From an uncultured Bacteroidaceae bacterium (GTDB lineage: Bacteria > Bacteroidota > Bacteroidia > Bacteroidales > Bacteroidaceae), in assembly GCA_905234735.1 (NCBI GenBank), contig CAJOJA010000024.1, positions 1 through 34,113 on the forward strand: a stretch of DNA of 34,113 nt, in the 5' to 3' direction. Shown piece by piece: positions 1 to 5,685 of this stretch (positions are counted from its first letter, which is position 1; every line of letters begins with the position of its first letter). A model generated the notes under the pieces. The model was given only the letters and a program-made list of their open reading frames with translations. It made no database searches and had not been told where the DNA came from. The position numbers were made by a program, and so were the translations under genes.

Positions 1-1
1 C

Positions 2-1213
2 CTGCTCACCAATTCTCAACCAGCCACTATCCAGCTCTCTGTGGCTTCCAACATGGAATGGTCGGCATCGTCGACATCCAATTGGCTGACGGTCAGTCCA
101 ACATCCGGGAAAGGTGATGCTACGCTAACACTCACCGTAACAGACAATTCGTCTGTTAACAGCCGTACAGGTTCTATCCTGTTCAAAACAGCAGACGAGG
201 AGAAGGAAATCTCCATCACTCAGCCGGGACGCACGCTCTCGGTCAGCGCCACTGAAATATCCATTGATGAGGAGGGCGGTACATCCGATCCCATCACCGT
301 GACCACGGATGGAACGTACACCGTAACCTCTTCAGAAAGTTGGGCAACTGTTAGTCAAAGTGGGAATACCTTTACCATCACTGCCACCGCTAATACAGGC
401 GAAGCCCGAACGGCAATCGTCACTGTATCCTTGACGGGGTTGAAGAATGGCGAAAGTATGTCCAAGACCGTAAAAGTGTCGCAGTCGGAGTCTACCTCGC
501 AGGACTTCACCGTCACCGGCAATGGCAAGACCATAACCTTCAAGATGATAAAGGTGAAGCCGGGAACGTTCCAGATGGGTTCGGAATCGGGTGATAGCGA
601 CGAAAAACCTGTCCATCAGGTAACACTCACCAACACCTACTTCATGGGCGAGACGGAGGTGACGCAGGGGCTGTGGTATGCCGTGATGGGGCAGTCGCCA
701 ACGTCAGACGGGTACAAATGGGAATCGCAATATGGTATAGGGGATAATTATCCAGCGTATAGCATCAGCTATGAAGACTGCCAGAAGTTCCTGACGAAGC
801 TGAACCAGCTGACGGGTCAGCAGTTCCGCTTCCCCACGGAGGCCGAATGGGAGTTTGCCGCGAAGGGCGGAACGCAGTCGCAGGGCTACACCTATGCCGG
901 AAGCAACACGATAGGCGATGTGGCCTGGTATACAGATAATAGTGGAAGCAAGACGCATGAAGTGAAGACCAAGAAGGCCAACGAACTGGGCTTGTACGAC
1001 ATGAGCGGTAACGTATGGGAGTGGTGTGCCGACTGGTACGGTTCGTACAGTTCCGGTGCGCAGACGAACCCCACCGGGGCTACTTCTGGCTCCTACCGCG
1101 TGGACCGTGGCGGTTGCTGGAGCAGCGCAGCCTCGTACTGCCGTGTAGCTTGCCGCTACTACTATTCGCCCTCGACCCGCAACTACCGCCTGGGGTTCCG
1201 CCTTGCTCTGTAG
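2..1213 (+). CDS. BACON-domain / SUMF1 (FGE-sulfatase-like) protein, 5' truncated by window edge
   Basis: The reading frame is open from base 2 to the TAG at 1211-1213, so the true start lies outside the window; 403 residues are visible. Residues about 1-75 and 76-162 are two beta-rich BACON-like repeats (each with a W-x-x-V/L-x-x-S type core and ending I/V-T/S-Q), typical of surface proteins of Bacteroidota. Residues about 165-403 are a SUMF1/formylglycine-generating-enzyme fold: GTFQMGSE, ETEVTQGLWYAVMG, FRFPTEAEWEFAAKGG, GLYDMSGNVWEWCADWY and the terminal GFRLAL. By eye, one of the two catalytic cysteines of true FGE (in the segment after R-G-G) is replaced by Ser, so a binding rather than a sulfatase-maturing role is likelier. 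The C-terminal codons have the pattern of a DGR variable region (separate entry). Probably exported; the signal peptide is out of view. Confidence 0.9.
   Translation: MLTNSQPATIQLSVASNMEWSASSTSNWLTVSPTSGKGDATLTLTVTDNSSVNSRTGSILFKTADEEKEISITQPGRTLSVSATEISIDEEGGTSDPITVTTDGTYTVTSSESWATVSQSGNTFTITATANTGEARTAIVTVSLTGLKNGESMSKTVKVSQSESTSQDFTVTGNGKTITFKMIKVKPGTFQMGSESGDSDEKPVHQVTLTNTYFMGETEVTQGLWYAVMGQSPTSDGYKWESQYGIGDNYPAYSISYEDCQKFLTKLNQLTGQQFRFPTEAEWEFAAKGGTQSQGYTYAGSNTIGDVAWYTDNSGSKTHEVKTKKANELGLYDMSGNVWEWCADWYGSYSSGAQTNPTGATSGSYRVDRGGCWSSAASYCRVACRYYYSPSTRNYRLGFRLAL
1080..1213 (+). other. Candidate DGR variable region (VR) at the 3' end of the SUMF1 gene
   Basis: Between the invariant RVxRGG and LGFRLAL blocks, codons that are Asn (AAC/AAT) in typical DGR templates of SUMF1/C-type-lectin targets appear as TAC, GAC, TGC, AGC, AGC, GCC, TAC, TGC, TAC, TAC, TAT, ACC, AAC, TAC and CGC. 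All end in C or T with the first two bases varied. The codons in between (CGC, GTG, CGT, GGC, TGG, CTG, GGG, TTC) fit the conserved frame. This is the footprint expected of adenine-specific mutagenic retrohoming on AAC-rich template DNA. No template repeat or reverse transcriptase is in the window, so the call rests on codon pattern and fold alone. Confidence 0.55.
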
Positions 1214-1216
1214 TTC

Positions 1217-1228
1217 TTCCCTCGGGAA
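1217..1228. other. Short inverted repeat just after the SUMF1 stop codon
   Basis: TTCCC at 1217-1221 pairs with GGGAA at 1224-1228 across a two-base centre, four bases after the stop codon. It is followed by a purine-rich tract (1228-1262), not a T tract, so it does not look like an intrinsic terminator for the plus strand. DGR variable regions are often followed by a small hairpin or cruciform; this could be one, but a 5-bp stem is weak on its own. Confidence 0.3.
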
Positions 1229-1264
1229 AAGAGAGAGAAAAGAAAGAAAAAAGAAAAACAGAAG

Positions 1265-1314
1265 CTGTGGGCTGTACGGCGCAGGGTCGGAGACCCAAGC
1301 AAGTCAGCCCACAG
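1265..1314. other. Nested inverted repeat (9-bp outer stem, 5-bp inner stem)
   Basis: CTGTGGGCT at 1265-1273 is the exact reverse complement of AGCCCACAG at 1306-1314. Inside it, GGGTC at 1284-1288 pairs with GACCC at 1292-1296 over a three-base loop. The result is a long stem with a second stem at its tip. No T tract follows directly. Function unknown: a structured RNA, a DGR-associated cruciform or a relic of a mobile element are all possible. Confidence 0.5.
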
Positions 1315-1323
1315 TTTCGATAA

Positions 1324-1473
1324 ATAAATAGGAAGAGAGATGCAAGTGAAGGTGGACAAGTGTGGTTGTATGGATCACATGCCCGAGGTGATGCCCATTC
1401 TGATTCGGACTGGGACTTGTTGATTCTTTTGGATAAACCTTCCATAACCACGCAGGATGAAGACGTAAGATGA
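1324..1473 (+). pseudogene. Truncated MNT-type nucleotidyltransferase remnant
   Basis: The frame from 1324 to the TGA at 1471-1473 has no ATG but encodes, from 1357, QVWLYGSHARGDAHSDSDWD and then LLILLDKPSITTQDEDV. This is the GS-x10-DxD active-site motif of the Pol-beta/MNT nucleotidyltransferase superfamily (antitoxin-like or aminoglycoside-adenylyltransferase-like small proteins of about 100 residues). The frame stops about 20 residues after the motif, where family members continue for another 50-60 residues, and the usual N-terminal helix is missing. A broken gene is the simplest reading. A GTG at 1360 could in principle start a 37-residue peptide. No HEPN partner is recognisable next to it. 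The rest of the stretch (1474-1564) holds nothing I recognise. Confidence 0.6.
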
Positions 1474-1564
1474 TTCTACACATAAAAGAACTTGTTTTCA
1501 GGGAACGATAATTTGCTTTGTCGATTTCTATTGTAGGGGCGCTTGCAGAAGATACAAAGATGGA

Positions 1565-1607
1565 AATACAAAAATTGGAGGGACTGCACCTCGTGCAATC
1601 CCTCCAA
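1565..1607 (-). terminator. Intrinsic terminator of the small lipoprotein gene
   Basis: 1575-1589 pairs with 1593-1607 (15-bp stem, one mismatch, three-base loop). Read on the minus strand, the stem is followed at once by TTTTTGTATTT, the U tract of a Rho-independent terminator. It lies 25 bases past the stop codon of the minus-strand lipoprotein gene. Confidence 0.85.
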
Positions 1608-1631
1608 GACCTATTGTTCGGCTACTATTGC

Positions 1632-1799
1632 TTATGCAACGGTGTCGGCAGCAACAGTGTCAACAGCTACGGTATCAACAACCTCAACAGTGTCAACTGC
1701 AGTGGTGTCCTCAACGGCCTCAGCCTGCTTGGTACCGTTTCCGCAAGAAGCGAAAGAAATAGCTGCTACAGCTACGAACATGAATGCTAACTTTTTCAT
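1632..1799 (-). CDS. Small lipoprotein, 55 aa, with (V/A)DTV repeats
   Basis: On the minus strand the ATG at 1799-1797 opens a 55-codon frame ending in TAA at 1634-1632. The product starts MKKLAFMFVAVAAISFASCG: lysines, a hydrophobic stretch and a lipobox ending S-C at residues 18-19, so it should be cut before Cys19, lipidated and held at the envelope. The mature part is only 37 residues, acidic and Cys-free after Cys19. It is built of repeated D-T-V units with V/A/E spacers (DTT, DTV, DTV, DTV, DTV), with matching near-repeats in the DNA. It is monocistronic: a -7 box lies at 1853-1860 and a strong terminator at 1565-1607. Similar tiny MKK...SCGN lipoproteins are common in Bacteroidales; their function is unknown to me. 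The frame is shorter than usual gene-calling cut-offs. Confidence 0.85.
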   Translation of the reverse strand: MKKLAFMFVAVAAISFASCGNGTKQAEAVEDTTAVDTVEVVDTVAVDTVAADTVA

Positions 1800-1852
1800 T
1801 TTTCTCTTTAGTTAAATTAGTAAAACAATCAATTGCTTTTTCAAAACCGATG

Positions 1853-1860
1853 CAAAGGTA
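1853..1860 (-). promoter_or_regulatory. Bacteroidales -7 box for the small lipoprotein gene
   Basis: On the minus strand this reads TACCTTTG (consensus TAnnTTTG), followed by CATCGG. Transcription would begin near 1846, giving a leader of about 47 nt before the ATG at 1799. The same string with TATCTTTG occurs at 26017-26024. No clear -33 TTTG is visible. Confidence 0.7.
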
Positions 1861-1964
1861 CAACATTTTTTAATACGTTGTATCACTTGGAGCCAACTTT
1901 TTTTATTTTTTTTATATATTTATTGTTTTATATCAAGAAATGTACCTATTTCCTTCGTATTTTG

Positions 1965-1972
1965 TACCTTTG
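1965..1972 (+). promoter_or_regulatory. -7 box for the mtaB operon, almost touching the start codon
   Basis: TACCTTTG fits TAnnTTTG. The expected transcription start (about 1977-1979) coincides with the ATG at 1977, which would make the mRNA leaderless or nearly so; the alternative is that the working promoter lies further upstream. The box is about 105 bp from, and divergent to, the lipoprotein promoter. Confidence 0.55.
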
Positions 1973-1976
1973 TACC

Positions 1977-3269
1977 ATGATTTTGCATGGTAAGAAAGCT
2001 GTCTACTTCACCCTGGGCTGTAAACTGAATTTTGCCGAGACTTCCTCCGTGGCCGCACGCCTGGAGGAGTTGGGCATGGTGCGCGCCCGCAAGGGGGAGC
2101 AGGTCGACCTGTGCTACATCAACACGTGTAGCGTGACCGAGGTGGCCGACCACAAGTGTCGGCAGGCCATACATAAACTTGTGCGACAGCATCCTGATGC
2201 CTTTGTGGTGGTCACGGGTTGCTATGCTCAGCTGAAGCCCGACGACATAGCCCGCATCCCAGGAGTCGACCTGGTGCTGGGCACGGAGCAGAAGGGTAGG
2301 GCGGTGGAAATGATTTGCAATCATTTCACAGAGGACACAGAGAAGACAGAGGACACAGAGAATATGGCTTTTGTCCCCTCTTGCGCCTGTGGCGACCGCA
2401 CGCGCTACTTCCTGAAGGTTCAGGACGGCTGTGACTACTTCTGCACGTATTGCACCATACCCTTTGCCCGTGGGCGCAGTCGAAACGGTACGATAGCCTC
2501 GCTGGTGGAGCAGGCCGAGGAGGTGGCCCGGAAGGGAGGCAGGGAAATAGTGCTGACGGGCGTGAACATCGGCGACTTCGGCAAGTCGACGGGTGAGACG
2601 TTCATCGACCTCATCCGCGCCCTTGACTGCGTGGAGGGCATTGAGCGATATCGCATCAGCAGCATCGAGCCGAACTTGTTGACAGACGAGGTATTGGAGT
2701 TTTGCGCCCAGAGCCGGGCCTTCATGCCTCACTTCCACGTGCCGCTGCAGTCGGGCAGCGACGAGGTGCTGCGACTGATGCACCGTCGCTACAACACGGC
2801 CCTTTTCGAGCAGAAGATGCAGCGCATACGCCAACTGATGCCCGATGCTTTTATTGGCGTTGACGTCATTGTGGGCATGAGGGGCGAGACCGATGAGTTG
2901 TTTCGCGAGGCGCTCGACTTCATGGATCGTATGCCAGTCAGCCAGTACCACGTGTTCAGTTACAGCGAGCGTCCGGGCACGAAGGCGCTGAACATACCCC
3001 ACCGCGTACGTCCCGAGGAGAAGCACTGCCGCAGTCAGCAGGTGCTGAAAGTCAGCGAGGCTCACACGCGCGCGTTCTATAATAGATATATAGGCACGGT
3101 GCGTCCCGTCTTGCTGGAGCACGGGAAGCATGGCGGTGCAACAAGTGGATTCACGGACAACTACATCAAGGTGGAAATCGGTTGCCCGCAATCGGATAAT
3201 GTAATTGCAGATGTGCGGCTGACGGGCTGGAATGCCAGTCGGACCGCGTTGTTGGGAGAGAAGATATGA
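1977..3269 (+). CDS. mtaB: tRNA t6A37 methylthiotransferase MtaB (radical SAM)
   Basis: A 430-residue MiaB/MtaB-family enzyme that adds a methylthio group to N6-threonylcarbamoyladenosine at tRNA position 37, in the cytoplasm. The N-terminal MTTase domain has the three cluster cysteines in FTLGCKLNFAE, YINTCSVTE and VTGCYAQ. The radical-SAM CxxxCxxC is CDYFCTYC, followed by IPFARGRSR; further landmarks are GVNIGDFG, PHFHVPLQSGSD, GVDVIVGMRGE and SYSERPGT. The end (YIGTVRPVLLE...TDNYIKVE) resembles a TRAM domain. The frame stays open back to 1833, but that extension is AT-rich and hydrophobic and lies over the promoter; homologues start close to the TLGCKLN block, so ATG 1977 is preferred. An in-frame 18-bp tandem repeat codes for TEDTEKTEDTEN at residues 118-129. 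The stop overlaps the next gene by 4 bp (ATGA). Confidence 0.92.
   Translation: MILHGKKAVYFTLGCKLNFAETSSVAARLEELGMVRARKGEQVDLCYINTCSVTEVADHKCRQAIHKLVRQHPDAFVVVTGCYAQLKPDDIARIPGVDLVLGTEQKGRAVEMICNHFTEDTEKTEDTENMAFVPSCACGDRTRYFLKVQDGCDYFCTYCTIPFARGRSRNGTIASLVEQAEEVARKGGREIVLTGVNIGDFGKSTGETFIDLIRALDCVEGIERYRISSIEPNLLTDEVLEFCAQSRAFMPHFHVPLQSGSDEVLRLMHRRYNTALFEQKMQRIRQLMPDAFIGVDVIVGMRGETDELFREALDFMDRMPVSQYHVFSYSERPGTKALNIPHRVRPEEKHCRSQQVLKVSEAHTRAFYNRYIGTVRPVLLEHGKHGGATSGFTDNYIKVEIGCPQSDNVIADVRLTGWNASRTALLGEKI
2328..2362 (+). repeat. In-frame 18-bp tandem repeat inside mtaB
   Basis: A 17-base unit at 2328-2344 is repeated exactly at 2346-2362 (period 18 bp, six codons), encoding TEDTEK and TEDTEN. 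It sits in the linker between the MTTase and radical-SAM domains, where length change is tolerable. Confidence 0.85.
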
Positions 3270-4348
3270 AGAATATCGCAATAGTCATACTGAACTGGAA
3301 CGGTGCGGACATGATGCGCCGCTTCCTGCCTTCGGTGGTTCAGAACTCGCCGGAGGCCGATGTGGTGGTGGTGGATAATGGCAGCACGGACGACAGTTTG
3401 CAGTATCTCGAAGAGGAATTGCCACAGGTGCGCGTGATTCGCCTCGACCGTAACTACGGCTTTGCCGAAGGCTATCATCGGGGATTGCAGGAGTTGGAAA
3501 AAGACCCACCCCATTCCTCCCTTGTAGGGAGGGGGATTTCCTCCCCTTTAAGGGGAGGTCAGGAGGAGTCTTATTACCTTCTCCTGAACAGCGATGTGGA
3601 GGTGCGCGAGGGGTGGCTGCAGCCGATGCTCACGTACATGGAGACCCATCCCGAGGTGGCTGCCTGCCAGCCGAAACTCCTGTGTCAGTGGGCTCCCGAT
3701 ATGTTTGAATACGCTGGGGCTTCGGGCGGATTCATCGATGCCCTGGGTTATCCCTATTGTCGCGGCCGCCTATTCGGCACGGTGGAGAAGGACGAGGGGC
3801 AGTACGACGACATCATCCCCATCCTGTGGGCTACGGGTGCGGCCTTGATGATTCGCAGTCGGGACTATTGGGATGTCGGGGGACTCGACGGACGCTTCTT
3901 TGCCCATCAGGAGGAGATAGACCTGTGCTGGCGCCTGCGCAGCAGGGGGCGTGGCATTGTGTGCGTGCCCCAAAGCGTGGCCTACCACCTGGGAGGCGGT
4001 ACGCTGCCGCAGGGCAATCCCCATAAGGACTACCTGAACTTCCGCAACAACCTGCTGCTCCTGTATAAGAACCTGCCCGAGGAGCGTCTGCGCCCCGTCT
4101 TCCGCCTACGTCTGTGGCTCGACGTGCTGGCTTCCGTTCGTTTCGTGCTGCGTCGGCAGTGGGGCTCGTTCCGTGCCGTATGGCGTGCTCGAAGCGATTT
4201 CCGGAAGATGCGCCCCGATTTCGAGAAAGACCGTCAGGAGAATCTCCGCCTTGCCACACTCTCGCCCGTGCCCGAACAGTCCACCTTCTCCATCCTGTGG
4301 CAATATTATGTAAAGGGAAAGAAGACATGGAAGCAACTCTATACTTGA
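3266..4348 (+). CDS. Family 2 glycosyltransferase
   Basis: A 360-residue inverting GT-A enzyme transferring a sugar from a nucleotide donor to an envelope or cell-surface glycan; the acceptor cannot be told from sequence. Motifs are IVILNWNG at the N-terminus, VVVDNGSTDDS, LDRNYGFAEGYHRG, LLLNSDVEV (the metal-binding DxD equivalent), ATGAALMIRS, and FFAHQEEIDLCWRLRSRG (the catalytic-base ED/EID region). There is no signal peptide and no clear membrane segment, though the C-terminal third is very basic and may lie on the membrane. Residues about 78-98 are encoded by a palindromic repeat (separate entry). It overlaps mtaB by 4 bp and the next gene by 22 bp, so translation is probably coupled. 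Confidence 0.9.
   Translation: MKNIAIVILNWNGADMMRRFLPSVVQNSPEADVVVVDNGSTDDSLQYLEEELPQVRVIRLDRNYGFAEGYHRGLQELEKDPPHSSLVGRGISSPLRGGQEESYYLLLNSDVEVREGWLQPMLTYMETHPEVAACQPKLLCQWAPDMFEYAGASGGFIDALGYPYCRGRLFGTVEKDEGQYDDIIPILWATGAALMIRSRDYWDVGGLDGRFFAHQEEIDLCWRLRSRGRGIVCVPQSVAYHLGGGTLPQGNPHKDYLNFRNNLLLLYKNLPEERLRPVFRLRLWLDVLASVRFVLRRQWGSFRAVWRARSDFRKMRPDFEKDRQENLRLATLSPVPEQSTFSILWQYYVKGKKTWKQLYT
3499..3559 (+). repeat. Palindromic repeat inserted in frame in the GT2 gene
   Basis: Two palindromes follow each other: CCTCCC(3516-3521)/GGGAGG(3527-3532), and a 19-bp palindrome at 3540-3558 (CCTCCCC-TT-T-AA-GGGGAGG). Together they encode KDPPHSSLVGRGISSPLRGG. Such Pro/Gly/Ser-rich sequence is foreign to the GT-A fold and falls between the N-terminal beta strands and the DxD loop. 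The opening AAAGACCCAC and the closing GGAGGGGGATTTCC match the copies inside exuT and murF-alr. Confidence 0.75.
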
Positions 4349-5031
4349 TACCCTGCACCTTAGGCGACACGCCTGTTGACCAGGTGCTTCCCCCGTACAA
4401 TACTGCGATTGTTCGAGGCATTCGCCATTTCATTGTCGAGGAGATTCGCACGGCCCGCCGTTTCCTGCGCAGTGTGGATAAGACGTTCCCCATTGATGAC
4501 TCTACATTCTACGAGATGGGAAAGCATGCCGATGAGGCGCGCTTTACTACCTATCTTGAGCCTATCAAGAGGGGTCTGCCCGTCGGAGTCATCAGCGAAG
4601 CCGGTTGTCCGGCTGTGGCCGACCCGGGTGCCGACATTGTGGCTATAGCCCAGCGCAAGGGTATTCGTGTCATACCTCTTGTCGGGCCTAATAGTATGAT
4701 TATGGCCGTTATGGCCAGCGGGCTCAATGGTCAGAGTTTCGCCTTCAACGGCTATCTGCCCATCGACGAGGGCGAACGTGCCCGTCGGCTGCAGGTGTTG
4801 GAGAAACGTGCCCAGCACGAACGGCAGACGCAGCTCTTCATCGAAACGCCCTACCGCAACCGACGCATGTTCGACACCCTTGTCCGTACCCTCTCGCCTA
4901 AGACGCGTCTGTGCATAGCCGCAGGCATTACCACGCAGGACGAGTGGATTCGCACCCACACCGTTGCCGAATGGAGACGAGAAAGCCTGCCTGACCTGGG
5001 CAAGGTCCCTGCCATATTCCTGATGCTCTGA
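4327..5031 (+). CDS. SAM-dependent methyltransferase, short RsmI / tetrapyrrole-methylase family
   Basis: The protein has 234 residues from ATG 4327; an open extension back to 4114 lies wholly within the glycosyltransferase gene and is rejected. Family landmarks are TLYLIPCTLGD, the acidic EAGCPAVADPGADIV loop, PLVGPNSMIMAVMASGLNG and LFIETPYRN. RsmI methylates the 2'-O of C1402 in 16S rRNA. This protein is about 50 residues shorter than classical RsmI and resembles the short paralogue frequent in Bacteroidota, so the exact target is uncertain. It is the third gene of the mtaB operon, with a 22-bp overlap to the gene before, so an RNA-modification role fits the context. Confidence 0.82.
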   Translation: MEATLYLIPCTLGDTPVDQVLPPYNTAIVRGIRHFIVEEIRTARRFLRSVDKTFPIDDSTFYEMGKHADEARFTTYLEPIKRGLPVGVISEAGCPAVADPGADIVAIAQRKGIRVIPLVGPNSMIMAVMASGLNGQSFAFNGYLPIDEGERARRLQVLEKRAQHERQTQLFIETPYRNRRMFDTLVRTLSPKTRLCIAAGITTQDEWIRTHTVAEWRRESLPDLGKVPAIFLML

Positions 5032-5045
5032 GTGGGTTTCCGGCT

Positions 5046-5546
5046 TCAGCCCCAGACCTCGTCCATGGGCTTACGCGTCTTTTCGCGAGGTTCGTCGGCG
5101 GGCAGGCCCAGGGGGATGAGGACGGAGGGTGTGTAGCCCTCTGGGATGAGCCCCGTGGCCATGAGTTTGTCAACGTCGAAGTTGCACACCCAGCAGTTGC
5201 CCAGTCCCTGCTCTGAGGCAGCGAGGCAGAGGTGCTCGGTGGCTATGGCGATGTCAATGTCGGCATGGTTGTGATTGTCGCAGCGGCGTGTCCAAGCCTC
5301 CGTCTCGTTCTTCAGACAGATGACGATGACGGGAGCCGTCCGTATCCAGTCGCGTTTATAACACTCGCATAGCTGGCAGAGTCGTTCCTTGTCATCGATG
5401 ACGAGGAATCGCCACGGTTGCAGGTTGACAGCGCTGGGGGCCAGGCGCACACACTCCTTGATATAGGCTAACTTTTCCTGCGGTACAGGTTCGCTCTTGT
5501 ACTGGCGGCAGCTCTGTCGCACCTCGCATAGTTCCTTGAAGTTCAT
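5046..5546 (-). CDS. Nitroreductase-family FMN oxidoreductase
   Basis: A 166-residue protein. N-terminal VRQSCRQYKSEPVP and LAPSAVNLQPWRFLVIDD are the FMN-phosphate- and ring-binding segments of the nitroreductase fold; DIDIAIATEHLCLAASEQGLGNCWV is the conserved dimer/FMN helix, and PSVLIPLGLPADEPREKTRKP is the usual C-terminal block. It should be a cytoplasmic NAD(P)H-dependent flavoprotein; the substrate is unknown. It converges on the mtaB operon with a 14-bp gap. Upstream are AT-rich repeats and a weak -7-like box at 5599-5606. Confidence 0.88.
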   Translation of the reverse strand: MNFKELCEVRQSCRQYKSEPVPQEKLAYIKECVRLAPSAVNLQPWRFLVIDDKERLCQLCECYKRDWIRTAPVIVICLKNETEAWTRRCDNHNHADIDIAIATEHLCLAASEQGLGNCWVCNFDVDKLMATGLIPEGYTPSVLIPLGLPADEPREKTRKPMDEVWG

Positions 5547-5548
5547 GG

Positions 5549-5590
5549 TTAGATGTTAAATGTAAAATATTAAATGTTAAATATAAAAAA
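5549..5590. repeat. AT-rich tandem repeat upstream of the nitroreductase gene
   Basis: Units of the type ATGTTAAATGTAAAATATTAA are repeated imperfectly. A related string occurs at 6881-6909, between the two signalling genes. These are low-complexity repeats of the kind seen between genes in Bacteroidales; no function is assigned. Confidence 0.45.
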
Positions 5591-5598
5591 AGTGTCCG

Positions 5599-5606
5599 TA
5601 AAGTTA
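5599..5606 (-). promoter_or_regulatory. Weak -7-like box for the nitroreductase gene
   Basis: On the minus strand this reads TAACTTTA, seven of eight matches to TAnnTTTG. It would give a leader of about 45 nt to the ATG at 5546. Confidence 0.3.
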
Positions 5607-5651
5607 CGAAGATTATGTGACATAGCAATGTAAAAATTAAAAAAAAACTAT

Positions 5652-5659
5652 TATCTTTG
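5652..5659 (+). promoter_or_regulatory. -7 box for the STAS-kinase gene and probable operon
   Basis: TATCTTTG is a perfect match to TAnnTTTG and lies 26 bp before the ATG at 5686, leaving a leader of about 20 nt. An A-tract fills the spacer region. It may drive the whole five-gene run to 13284. Confidence 0.65.
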
Positions 5660-5685
5660 TAGCGTGAAATAGTAATTGCATTACC

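Noticed and set aside
1080..1451. Open frames over the SUMF1 3' end and the repeat region (1015-1323 plus, 1080-1451 minus)
   Set aside because: They cross two inverted repeats and the end of a real gene, have Arg/Gly/Ser-rich shadow composition and no homology I recognise.
1833..1976. N-terminal extension of MtaB from ATG 1833
   Set aside because: Hydrophobic, AT-rich translation of promoter DNA; family members begin near the TLGCKLN block.
1920..3281. 453-codon minus-strand open frame opposite mtaB
   Set aside because: It mirrors a fully recognisable radical-SAM enzyme; the reverse product has no family motifs and runs through the mtaB promoter.
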